From positions 1 through 7,194 of the forward strand of contig DJTQ01000379.1 of the NCBI GenBank assembly GCA_002439285.1: 7,194 nucleotides of DNA, given 5' to 3'. Shown here one piece after another: positions 1-5,796 of this stretch. Source of the stretch: Paenibacillaceae bacterium UBA6304 (GTDB taxonomy: Bacteria; Bacillota; Bacilli; Paenibacillales; Paenibacillaceae). Numbering within the stretch: position 1 is the stretch's first letter; every line of letters begins with the position of its first letter. The notes under the pieces were generated by a model. That model was not told the origin of the DNA. It ran no database searches and saw only the letters and a program-made list of their open reading frames with translations. The position numbers and the translations under genes are program-made.

Positions 1-117
1 AAAGGCATCTACCTCTTGTTTTTCTTCAATCGAAAATTCTTTTCTTCTTATTTCAATCTCCTCCAGGCGTATTAGGTTTACGTTTCGAATGGCATATCCG
101 AACTGCGTTTCGAACAA
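1..117 (-). CDS. Possible divergent gene, N-terminal fragment, unknown function
   Basis: An open minus-strand frame runs from a TTG at 117 to the window edge (39 codons); an in-frame TAG sits at 121-123, so the gene cannot begin further upstream. The predicted peptide is highly charged (for example RLEEIEIRRKEF, then SIEEKQEVDAF), as expected of a real helical protein, while the opposite strand reads as a serine-rich shadow. I do not recognise the family. A gene divergent from a MocR regulator is a common arrangement and is often the regulator's target. Against it, the TTG has no properly spaced ribosome binding site (a GAGG abuts the codon) and no ATG lies in frame. The evidence is the open frame and residue composition only. 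Confidence 0.27.
   Translation of the reverse strand, partial: MFETQFGYAIRNVNLIRLEEIEIRRKEFSIEEKQEVDAF
81..114. repeat. Pair of 9-bp direct repeats CGTTTCGAA upstream of the MocR gene
   Basis: CGTTTCGAA occurs at 81-89 and again at 106-114, 25 bp start to start, so on about the same helical face after 2.4 turns. Each copy contains the palindrome TTCGAA. MocR/GabR-type regulators are known to bind direct repeats near their own divergent promoters, so these could be operator half-sites. They also fall inside the possible divergent ORF, and there they are read in different frames. Operator function is inferred from position and repetition only. Confidence 0.35.
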
Positions 118-148
118 CCTCTATGTTTCTAACAGTCTATTCCCGGAA

Positions 149-177
149 TTGACAGAAAAAAAGAACCAATTTACATT
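149..177 (+). promoter_or_regulatory. Sigma-A-type promoter of the MocR-family gene
   Basis: A perfect -35 TTGACA at 149-154 is followed by a 17-bp spacer and a -10-like TACATT at 172-177 (four of six consensus bases). Transcription would start near 184, leaving a leader of about 35 nt before the GTG start at 219. The direct repeats at 81-114 lie just upstream, where an activator or autoregulator could bind. Confidence 0.55.
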
Positions 178-218
178 AATCCTAATAGTCCAATTTAGAA
201 TCCCGAGGGGGGTTTGGC

Positions 219-1685
219 GTGAACTTCTCCATTCCGTTGGATGCTCATAGCGAGCAGTACCGGTATAAATATTTGGCTTTATACCATGCGATCCGGGCCG
301 CCGTCCTTGACGGCACTCTTCCGGCGGGTACGCGTCTTCCTTCATCCCGGGAGTTGGCGGAGATGTATGGCCTGTCCCGGGGGAGCGTCGCCCATGCCTA
401 CGATCTGCTTCATGCGGAAGGCTATGTGCGGTCCGCGGTGGGTAGCGGCACCTATGTGGCTCCGGTAGTGCCGGCGGGCCCGGAGCCCGGCAGAAGGGCG
501 GCGCATATCTCTCTGTCCCCTTGGGGGACAAGGATCATGGTGCAGCCCCGTCCGCAGCCGGATGACCCGGTTAAGGACGGGGCGGGGCCCGGCCCCGCAG
601 AAGGCGTCATTTCGTTCGTGGACGCCGGCCCGTCCGCTTCCGCATTCCCGCACGCCGAGTGGAAGAGCGCGCTCGCTTGGGCCGCGCGGGAGAAGCAGGG
701 CAGCGGAGGGGCCGCCGCCATGGATACGGCGGGCGAACCGGAGCTGCGCGCCGCGATCGCGGCCTACTTGCGGCGCAGCCGCGGCATTGCGGCAGATGCG
801 GAGCAAATCTGCCTGTTCAACGGCTCGATGCAGGCGATCATGCTGCTCACCCAGCTGCTGCTGGGTGAAGGCGAGCGGGCCGTGCTGGAGGACCCGTGTT
901 ACCACGGGATTTCCAGGGCGGTGGCCGCCTGCGGAGCGATCGCCGTCCCCGGGGCGGTGGACGGCGACGGCATCATCCCGCGCGACTGGGACGCGCGGGT
1001 GCTGTTTGTGACCCCCGGTCGCCAGTTCCCGACCGGGGCGGTGCTGTCGCCCGAGCGGCGGCAGGCGTTGCTGGCGTGGGCCGCGGCGCGGAATGCTGTC
1101 ATCGTCGAGGACGATTACGACACGGAATTCCGCTGGGGCGGCTGCCCGCTGGAGCCGCTCAAGGCGCTGGACCGCGATGAGCGCGTCGTCTACATCGGCT
1201 CGTTCTCGAAGACGATGTTCGCCTCCTTGCGCATCGGTTATGCTGTGCTGCCGCGCAGCCTGGTCCAGCCGGCCCTGCGGGCCAAAGGGCTGTACGAGCC
1301 TGTGCCCCCGGCCCGGCTGGAGCAGCGGGCGCTGGCGCGCTTCATGCGCAGGGGCGATTATGAGCGGCATTTGCGCCGGATGCGCAGAATCTACAGCGCG
1401 AAGCATGAACTGTTCCGCCGCACCTTGGAGGCGGAAATTCCCGCTTTGTTTGCGCTGAAGCCGGCAGATGCGGGGCTGCTGGTGTTTGCGGATTGGCGGA
1501 GGACACCGAAGGAATATGCAGCCTTTCGGGAGGCGGCACGGCTTCGGGGCGTGCAATTTAGGGACGGTGCCGTTTACCGGTTGACCCCCGGCCCGCCTGC
1601 CGCTTGCTTCAGCCTGTCCCATCTGGATGATGAACGGGTGCTAGAAGGCGTATACCGAATGAATCTTGCGTGGAAGGATATTTAA
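219..1685 (+). CDS. MocR/GabR/PdxR-type transcriptional regulator (GntR winged helix fused to PLP aminotransferase domain)
   Basis: This 488-residue protein has the family's usual length. Residues about 19-81 form a GntR-type winged helix, with the hallmark LPSSRELAEMYGLSRGSV and the wing ending in GSGTYV. A linker then leads to a fold-type I aminotransferase domain. PLP-binding residues are visible: EDDYD at 297-301, where D298 and Y300 match GabR D279 and Y281, and SFSK with K331 matching the Schiff-base K312 of GabR. Such proteins use the aminotransferase fold to sense PLP or an amino-compound adduct, and control vitamin B6, GABA, amino-acid or transporter genes. The ligand here cannot be told. 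The start is GTG, with GAGGGGGG at 205-212 six bases upstream. The TPxHQ motif common in the family reads TPGRQ here (R268). The gene is much richer in GC than its neighbours. AraC follows 94 bp downstream with its own promoter-like box. The family call is firm. Confidence 0.95.
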   Translation: MNFSIPLDAHSEQYRYKYLALYHAIRAAVLDGTLPAGTRLPSSRELAEMYGLSRGSVAHAYDLLHAEGYVRSAVGSGTYVAPVVPAGPEPGRRAAHISLSPWGTRIMVQPRPQPDDPVKDGAGPGPAEGVISFVDAGPSASAFPHAEWKSALAWAAREKQGSGGAAAMDTAGEPELRAAIAAYLRRSRGIAADAEQICLFNGSMQAIMLLTQLLLGEGERAVLEDPCYHGISRAVAACGAIAVPGAVDGDGIIPRDWDARVLFVTPGRQFPTGAVLSPERRQALLAWAAARNAVIVEDDYDTEFRWGGCPLEPLKALDRDERVVYIGSFSKTMFASLRIGYAVLPRSLVQPALRAKGLYEPVPPARLEQRALARFMRRGDYERHLRRMRRIYSAKHELFRRTLEAEIPALFALKPADAGLLVFADWRRTPKEYAAFREAARLRGVQFRDGAVYRLTPGPPAACFSLSHLDDERVLEGVYRMNLAWKDI

Positions 1686-1703
1686 GAAACTGACGTTTAG
1701 GAG

Positions 1704-1709
1704 TATAAT
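1704..1709 (+). promoter_or_regulatory. Candidate -10 box (TATAAT) for the AraC-type gene
   Basis: A perfect TATAAT lies in the 94-bp gap after the MocR gene. The sequence 17 bp upstream (TTTAAG at 1681-1686) is a poor -35 match and overlaps the MocR stop codon, so the promoter may need an activator. A leader of about 65 nt would precede the ATG at 1780. No terminator is visible between the two regulator genes, so read-through from the MocR gene is also possible. Confidence 0.4.
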
Positions 1710-1779
1710 CGTAATCATAGTTGCTGTATCTCTATGCAATCTATCATTCTAATTTTAAGAGTTCTCAGGAGGTAAGGAG

Positions 1780-2565
1780 ATGCTCCATATATCCCCGTCC
1801 TCGTTCATTTTAAAACCGGCCTTTGCCAAAATCGTATGCGAACCCGGATGGAAGTGGCATAAGCGGGAAAAAGCGCTGCAAAACTACGATTTATTCTATG
1901 TATGGAGCGGCGAAGGTACGGTGGTTTTGAACGATCAACCCATTCAGGTCGGCCCCGGGAGCTGCTTTTTGTTCCGTAAGGGCGATCATACGAGCGCTAC
2001 GCATAACCCGCAGCGCCCGTTAGTTTTGACTTATATTCATTTTGACATCGACGAGCCTGTCACGGAGGTACCCGCTTCATACCGGAAGTTGGAGGATACC
2101 ATTGATTTTGAATACATGCTCTCGCGTTACGTCCGGCTGTTTCTGATCAAAGCCTACGGGGCCGAGGAGGAAGCACGCCTCATTTTAAAGCAATTGCTTA
2201 TATATTTGCTCCGGGAAGAAAGGGAATTGCCGCGAGAGAAGAAGGTAAGCAATCAACTGAACGAAGTCATTCAAGAGGTGGCGAATTATTGCTCGCAGCA
2301 TCCGGGGCTGCCACATAAAGTAGAGGATTTAGCAGCCCGGGCCGGATTGTCGACAAGATACTTTTCGATTAAATTCAAGGAGATCATCGGGTTATCCGTT
2401 CAATCCTACATTATCAAGACCCGGATCGACCGGGCTCAGCATTTGCTTCTTCATGCGGGGATGAATGTTACCGAGGTAGCCGACGCACTCGGGTACCGCG
2501 ATATTTTCTTCTTCAGTCGCCAGTTCAAACAGTATACCGGAAAGAGTCCGTCCGAAATTCGCTAA
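1780..2565 (+). CDS. AraC/XylS-family transcriptional regulator with cupin-like sensor domain
   Basis: This 261-residue regulator starts at an ATG with AGGAGGT at 1767-1773, six bases upstream. Residues about 15-90 form the N-terminal AraC-binding (cupin-like) domain, with beta-strand segments such as LFYVWSGEGTVVLNDQ and a VGPGSCFLF turn. A helical linker follows at about 110-150. The C-terminal 95 residues are a double helix-turn-helix: the first (about 182-203) contains VEDLAARAGLSTRYFSIKFK. The second (about 228-252) ends in the family signature around GYRDIFFFSRQFKQYTGKSP. Paenibacillaceae carry many such regulators beside sugar transport or catabolic genes, which they usually activate when the cupin domain binds a sugar. 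No intact target gene follows here; only a possible dehydratase remnant (2597-2833) and a terminator do. The inducer is unknown. Confidence 0.93.
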   Translation: MLHISPSSFILKPAFAKIVCEPGWKWHKREKALQNYDLFYVWSGEGTVVLNDQPIQVGPGSCFLFRKGDHTSATHNPQRPLVLTYIHFDIDEPVTEVPASYRKLEDTIDFEYMLSRYVRLFLIKAYGAEEEARLILKQLLIYLLREERELPREKKVSNQLNEVIQEVANYCSQHPGLPHKVEDLAARAGLSTRYFSIKFKEIIGLSVQSYIIKTRIDRAQHLLLHAGMNVTEVADALGYRDIFFFSRQFKQYTGKSPSEIR

Positions 2566-2596
2566 TATCTGGTTCACCTTTATTCTTGGCGGGTAA

Positions 2597-2833
2597 TTGT
2601 CTTTTATAGGCGAGGTCCGGGAGGAGGTGTACAGCAATGGGAAAGAGACGGCGGATGCGCAGCCGGGAGTGTTCGGTACCGGGAAGCAGCATGTTTCGAT
2701 ATCGTTATCGTCGGCCGAGACGATCCGACCGGGATAATGAAGCTTGGTTTTAAGCGCTTTATTGGTTGGCTGTGATAAGTCATTTCCAACATCAATGCAT
2801 GCGCCGGGAACCACGATTCCGGTGTTTAAATAA
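2597..2833 (+). pseudogene. Possible decayed remnant of an IlvD/Edd-family dehydratase
   Basis: One frame stays protein-like across the region after the AraC gene, interrupted by TAA-TGA at 2735-2740 and ended by TAA at 2831. Its second half contains LVGCDKSFPTSM followed by TTIP (about 2762-2821). This resembles the GCDK(T/S)xPxxM...(I/L)P segment around the iron-sulfur cysteine of dihydroxy-acid and sugar-acid dehydratases. The first half (GEVREEVYSNGK, then GKQHVSISLSSAETI) can be laid loosely against the family's region before that motif (VKEAIREAGG ... MRYSLPSREII). Both halves are in the same frame and in the family's order. The spacing between them is about six residues shorter than normal, and the rest of the enzyme (over 500 residues) is absent. 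Sugar-acid dehydratases are often neighbours of AraC-type regulators, so this may be the regulator's lost target. The call rests on a motif recognised by eye. Confidence 0.35.
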
Positions 2834-2848
2834 GATTGGAAATATAAA

Positions 2849-2888
2849 GACGGTTGGATAGAGCTTGCTCTGTTCCACCGTTTTTTTT
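2849..2888 (+). terminator. Intrinsic terminator after the AraC-type gene region
   Basis: An imperfect hairpin pairs ACGG...TGGA..AGAG (2850-2863) with CTCT...TCCA.CCGT (2868-2881) around a CTTG loop, with single-base bulges. Eight consecutive T residues follow (2881-2888), then a second T-rich run to about 2899. It would end transcription coming from the AraC-type gene and the remnant behind it, and it isolates the lipoprotein gene. Confidence 0.75.
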
Positions 2889-2935
2889 GTGGTTTTTTTC
2901 GGTTAGCTGCCCTGAGAGATCGCATTGACATCCTT

Positions 2936-2970
2936 GACCGTCCTTCTTCCGACTTTGGTCCAGGACGGTT
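2936..2970. repeat. 8-bp inverted repeat upstream of the lipoprotein gene
   Basis: GACCGTCC at 2936-2943 can pair with GGACGGTT at 2963-2970 (seven Watson-Crick pairs plus one G-T) around a 19-base loop. No T run follows, so it is not a usual terminator; it could be an operator or an mRNA structure. The rest of 2889-3060 holds no gene or convincing promoter that I can see, only weak A+T-rich boxes such as TATATT (2984-2989) and TATAAG (3019-3024) without matching -35 elements. Confidence 0.3.
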
Positions 2971-3073
2971 CTGGCCCCCAGGCTATATTCATTTTATTTC
3001 CAGGAGCTTATGATGGGATATAAGATGAACCGGTGCAAAAATACATAGAGTCCATTTTCAAGGAGGAAGAAGA

Positions 3074-3967
3074 ATGAAGACGAAATATAGGCCGTTGGCA
3101 ATCACAGCGGCGGTGGCAGTGCTAGTTATGCTTACAGGTTGTACGGGAGCCCAAGAAAAAGTGCAGGAAAAAACGCAAGAAATCGTCGGAGCAACGACAG
3201 GCGCGATTGAGAAGACCGTAAGGAAGACGGTCGATACTCACATGGATCATCTGAAAGAAAACGGGGCGACGCTGGAGCTGTCGGCTTCGGCCCAAGAGAA
3301 TTCGGCGTCACAGCTTACTCTGGATAATGCTGTAGGAAACGTGGAGATTCAAGGGACAAAGGGGAACGAAGTCACTGTAGACGTCAAGATTACGGCCTAT
3401 CAGAAGAACTTTAGCGAGGTTGACCTGCAAAGTGTGTTTGATCAGGCGGAAGTGACGCTTACTCCCGAGGGTGAAGAGCTGATCGTATCCACACATGCCA
3501 AAGAGGACCCCAGCCGGAATCTTTGGGATTGGGCGGACAAGAAATACAATTATTCCGAATTCAGTATCGATTATACGATCGGACTTCCCGATCAGATTAC
3601 CGCTTTCCATATTAACAACGATGTCGGTAACGTAACGCTTACCGGATTGAGCGGAAGCTATCGAGTTGAGAATCAGGTAGGTGAGATTCAAATCAAGGAC
3701 GCGGGAATTACAGGGGAATCGAAGGTTAGTAACTCAACAGGCAGTATCGAACTGAATATCGTCCGGATGGAAAGTAAGGGGAGTTTGGATGTCACTGGGG
3801 AGATTGGAAGCATCGATGTCACCTTGGCCGATTCGGTGAATTGCGATCTGGAAACAAGGGCTGACGCGGGCGAGATCAGCGGGGCCCCGGAAGGCAAGAG
3901 CCGGCGGGGAGATGGAGGTCCGCTCCTGTCATTGACTGCATCCTTGGGGACCATTACCGTAAAGTAA
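3074..3967 (+). CDS. Secreted lipoprotein with DUF4097-like beta-repeat domain
   Basis: This is a 297-residue protein with ATG start and AGGAGG at 3061-3066, seven bases upstream. Residues 1-22 are a lipoprotein signal peptide (basic MKTKYR, then a hydrophobic stretch) ending in the lipobox LTGC, so C23 should be lipidated and the protein anchored outside the membrane. Residues about 25-63 are a polar, probably helical spacer rich in E, K, Q and T. The rest is beta-rich, with a recurring pattern (small or aliphatic residue)-G-x-(I/V)-x-(L/I/V) centred on G88, G185, G203, G223, G245, G266 and G292. Examples are VGNVEI, VGNVTL, VGEIQI, TGSIEL and IGSIDV. This is typical of the DUF4097/YvlB-like group of Firmicutes cell-envelope proteins, which are predicted beta-helices with no defined biochemical role. 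The gene stands alone after a terminator and converges on psd. The lipoprotein call is firm; the domain name is recognised by eye. Confidence 0.85.
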   Translation: MKTKYRPLAITAAVAVLVMLTGCTGAQEKVQEKTQEIVGATTGAIEKTVRKTVDTHMDHLKENGATLELSASAQENSASQLTLDNAVGNVEIQGTKGNEVTVDVKITAYQKNFSEVDLQSVFDQAEVTLTPEGEELIVSTHAKEDPSRNLWDWADKKYNYSEFSIDYTIGLPDQITAFHINNDVGNVTLTGLSGSYRVENQVGEIQIKDAGITGESKVSNSTGSIELNIVRMESKGSLDVTGEIGSIDVTLADSVNCDLETRADAGEISGAPEGKSRRGDGGPLLSLTASLGTITVK

Positions 3968-3991
3968 CTGTCCTCTCCCCCGCAGCAGTTA
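3965..3991. repeat. Inverted repeat spanning the two convergent stop codons
   Basis: TAACTG at 3965-3970 and CAGTTA at 3986-3991 are perfect complements around a 15-base loop. The left arm includes the lipoprotein stop codon and the right arm the psd stop codon on the other strand. No T run lies on either side, so it is at best a weak bidirectional terminator. No other terminator is visible in the 21-bp gap. Confidence 0.25.
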
Positions 3992-4783
3992 TTTGGAACG
4001 CGGATAGAAGCGCCCCAGGGACTCGCCCATCTTGACCTTTTGCCCGACGGTGCGCGCCGGGGACGGCTCGAAGGTGCCGTTCTCGGTCAAGAGCACTACC
4101 GTGGAGCCGAATTCGAAGTAGGCAAGGTCGTCGCCTTGATTCCACCGCTTAGCTTGGCCATCAGTATAACGGATGCTGCTTACGTTCATCGCCCCGACCT
4201 TGACCACGGCAATTTCTCCGCGCTCATGCGAAAGATACGTAATTAGCCGCTCGTTACGGCTAAGCACAGATTTCATGTTCGTCATACTATAATCATTTAC
4301 GGGATATACCCGGCCTTTAATATGCTCGCTTTCCATCAAAGTGCCGGTTACGGGCGCATGGATCCGATGATAGTCGGTCGGGCTCAGATACAGGACAAAC
4401 GCGTAACCGTGCTCAAAGGTATGTACATGCGGCGAATGGTTCAGCAAATCGCTCAAGGTGTAATCCTGGCCCTTGACGTTTAGCATCAGGCCCGACCGGA
4501 TTTCCCCCATAAAAGTAATGAGTGCATCGACCGGACTGATCAGCCCGCCGTCCTGCTGATGGATCGGTCGCATGCCGCTCTTAAGTTTCCGCGTAAAAAA
4601 TTGATTTAACGTGCGGTATTCGTTCAATTCCATTTCCGCTTCGTGCAGCGGAATACCGTATGACTTTGCGAACCAAGGAATTAAGTAACGGCTCGCCTGC
4701 GAATGCGAGAACCGTCCCATAAGCCTGGAAATCCACTTTCGGGAACTCAGTTCTGTCATCCATTTCATCCAGTTTGCAGCCAA
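3989..4783 (-). CDS. psd: Phosphatidylserine decarboxylase proenzyme
   Basis: The enzyme converts phosphatidylserine to phosphatidylethanolamine at the cytoplasmic membrane. It is made as a proenzyme that cuts itself to create a pyruvoyl cofactor. From the chosen start the protein has 264 residues, close to the roughly 263 of the B. subtilis enzyme. Family motifs are present: SPVDA with catalytic D86, YLSPTDYHRIHAP with H142, VGAMNVSSI, and FGST at 225-228, where cleavage falls between G226 and S227. This predicts a long beta chain (1-226) and a short alpha chain (227-264). The frame is open upstream to a TTG at 4870. I prefer the TTG at 4781-4783 because TTAGGGGGA lies five to seven bases before it and the length then fits the family. 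The usual partner pssA is not adjacent; the gene stands alone, divergent from the ykoE operon. Confidence 0.95.
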   Translation of the reverse strand: MAANWMKWMTELSSRKWISRLMGRFSHSQASRYLIPWFAKSYGIPLHEAEMELNEYRTLNQFFTRKLKSGMRPIHQQDGGLISPVDALITFMGEIRSGLMLNVKGQDYTLSDLLNHSPHVHTFEHGYAFVLYLSPTDYHRIHAPVTGTLMESEHIKGRVYPVNDYSMTNMKSVLSRNERLITYLSHERGEIAVVKVGAMNVSSIRYTDGQAKRWNQGDDLAYFEFGSTVVLLTENGTFEPSPARTVGQKVKMGESLGRFYPRSK

Positions 4784-4899
4784 GTCGTATCCCCCTAACA
4801 CTATGATCAACGGGACAAGGATCCCTTTTCCACTTCCGCTAATATTGACATAGAACAGAGACGAAATCAATATCGAAACTGTCTTGTTCCATTTTTTGC

Positions 4900-4929
4900 T
4901 TGCCTATTTGGAAAGATCTAGAGTATATT
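4900..4929 (+). promoter_or_regulatory. Candidate promoter of the TPP-riboswitch/ykoE transcript
   Basis: TTGCCT at 4900-4905 and TATATT at 4924-4929 are separated by 18 bp, each matching four or five of six sigma-A consensus bases. Transcription would start near 4936, only about 10 nt before the first helix of the riboswitch aptamer, which is the usual arrangement. It lies between the divergent psd gene and the riboswitch. Confidence 0.45.
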
Positions 4930-4944
4930 AATTCCAATCGCATA

Positions 4945-5040
4945 TAGGATACGGGGGCTTGAGTGAATCGGGCTGAGATAGCAGCATATCCCGCTGCAGA
5001 CCGTTAATCTGAACTGGATAATGCCAGCGTAGAGAATCTA
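4945..5040 (+). ncRNA. TPP riboswitch (THI element) aptamer
   Basis: The conserved THI-box landmarks appear in order: GGGGGC, CTGAGAT at 4973-4979, CAGACC at 4997-5002, CTGAACTGGATAATGCCAGC at about 5009-5028, then GTAGAGA. Helices can be drawn: P1 TAGG (4945-4948) with TCTA (5037-5040), P2 GCTTGA with TCGGGC around a 5-base loop, P3 AGCAGC with GCTGC, and P4/P5 around CTGG...CCAG. The element binds thiamine pyrophosphate. It is followed by a terminator and a thiamine-uptake operon, so ligand binding should reduce transcription. Confidence 0.95.
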
Positions 5041-5102
5041 ATGTCCGTCCGGAGTGCATGAATGATTATTTTTAACTCATGCGTTTTCCCGTGGTCCTAG
5101 CT

Positions 5103-5131
5103 ACCGTCTGAGCTTACTCAGACGGTTTTTT
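5103..5131 (+). terminator. Riboswitch-controlled intrinsic terminator
   Basis: A perfect 9-bp stem, CCGTCTGAG (5104-5112) with CTCAGACGG (5117-5125), closes a CTTA loop and is followed by six T residues. It lies between the aptamer and ykoE, so it is the likely expression platform. A further hairpin, GCATGA (5056-5061) with TCATGC (5077-5082), sits in the linker. The base-pairing that switches the terminator on or off is not obvious by eye. Confidence 0.88.
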
Positions 5132-5163
5132 GCGTCCAAACCATAGTAAAGGGAGGAATTATC

Positions 5164-5796
5164 ATGCAAGAAAGTATGAAGCAAGAGAGTCTGTCCGGTA
5201 CGCAAATTCCTAAGTCAAGAAAGGGGCTAAAGCTGAGCGATATTCTGGTGACCGTATTGGTGTCGCTTGTGTTAGGGGTGGTCTATCATTTCTGGAGTTC
5301 TGTATACAATTTATTCTCCCCTCTGTTTCTGCAAGCGGATGAACTGGTCTATGGAATGTGGTTCATTGCTCCGACACTAGTGTTCCTGTTGATCCGCAAA
5401 CCGGGGGTAGCACTGCTGGCCGAAGTGGCGGCGGCCCATGTGGAGATCTTATTCGGTAGCGAATGGGGAATTCAACTTGTACTGTATAGCGTGCTTCAGG
5501 GTTTGGGGGCCGAGCTTGTATTCGCTTTGTTCCGCTATCGTAAATTTTCCGGCTCTGTGGCTGCCTTGGCGGGTGTCGGTGCCGCTGCGGGATCGCTGAT
5601 TCCCGATATTTACTACGGTTACGTTGCTGATACCCAAACCTGGCTGCTGATTGCCAAATACGGCATGCGGGCCGTCAGTTCGGCTCTGATCGCCGGTTAT
5701 CTGGCCGCTGCGCTGGCCAAAGCGGTGGAAGCCACCGGGGTCACTTCCCTGCTCCGGCCGGTAGCGGCGAAAGACTATGCGGCTTTGGAAGATTAA
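5164..5796 (+). CDS. ykoE: ECF transporter S component YkoE (thiamine or HMP uptake)
   Basis: This 210-residue integral membrane protein is the substrate-binding component of an energy-coupling-factor transporter for thiamine or its precursor hydroxymethylpyrimidine. The start ATG has GGGAGG at 5151-5156, seven bases upstream. After a polar N-terminus of about 22 residues, several hydrophobic segments follow (about 25-45, 62-78, 80-97, 102-124, 131-148, 160-188), consistent with the six-helix S-component fold. The stretch QADELVYGMWFIAPTLVF followed by IRKPGVALLAEVAAA is characteristic of YkoE. In B. subtilis ykoE belongs to the TPP-riboswitch-controlled ykoFEDC operon. Here it follows a TPP riboswitch and is followed directly by the ATPase gene, which supports the same role. 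No ykoF is present between riboswitch and ykoE. Whether thiamine or HMP is the main substrate cannot be told. Confidence 0.93.
   Translation: MQESMKQESLSGTQIPKSRKGLKLSDILVTVLVSLVLGVVYHFWSSVYNLFSPLFLQADELVYGMWFIAPTLVFLLIRKPGVALLAEVAAAHVEILFGSEWGIQLVLYSVLQGLGAELVFALFRYRKFSGSVAALAGVGAAAGSLIPDIYYGYVADTQTWLLIAKYGMRAVSSALIAGYLAAALAKAVEATGVTSLLRPVAAKDYAALED

Noticed and set aside
89..253. Plus-strand ORF from ATG at 89 reading into the MocR start region
   Set aside because: No ribosome binding site; it crosses the MocR promoter and ends within the MocR coding region. The open part upstream is a serine-rich shadow of the minus-strand frame.
342..1622. Long minus-strand open frame (426 codons) opposite the MocR gene
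   Set aside because: It is a by-product of very high GC in the sense gene. Its product is rich in R, G, P, H and Q with no recognisable domain, and the sense frame has clear family motifs.
2804..2823. Imperfect inverted repeat CCGGGAA/TTCCGG
   Set aside because: Short, bulged and not followed by T residues; expected by chance in this composition and inside the possible dehydratase relic.
2392..2931. Minus-strand open frame (179 codons) covering the AraC 3' end and the following region
   Set aside because: It overlaps the conserved AraC helix-turn-helix and crosses the terminator; its product has no family features.
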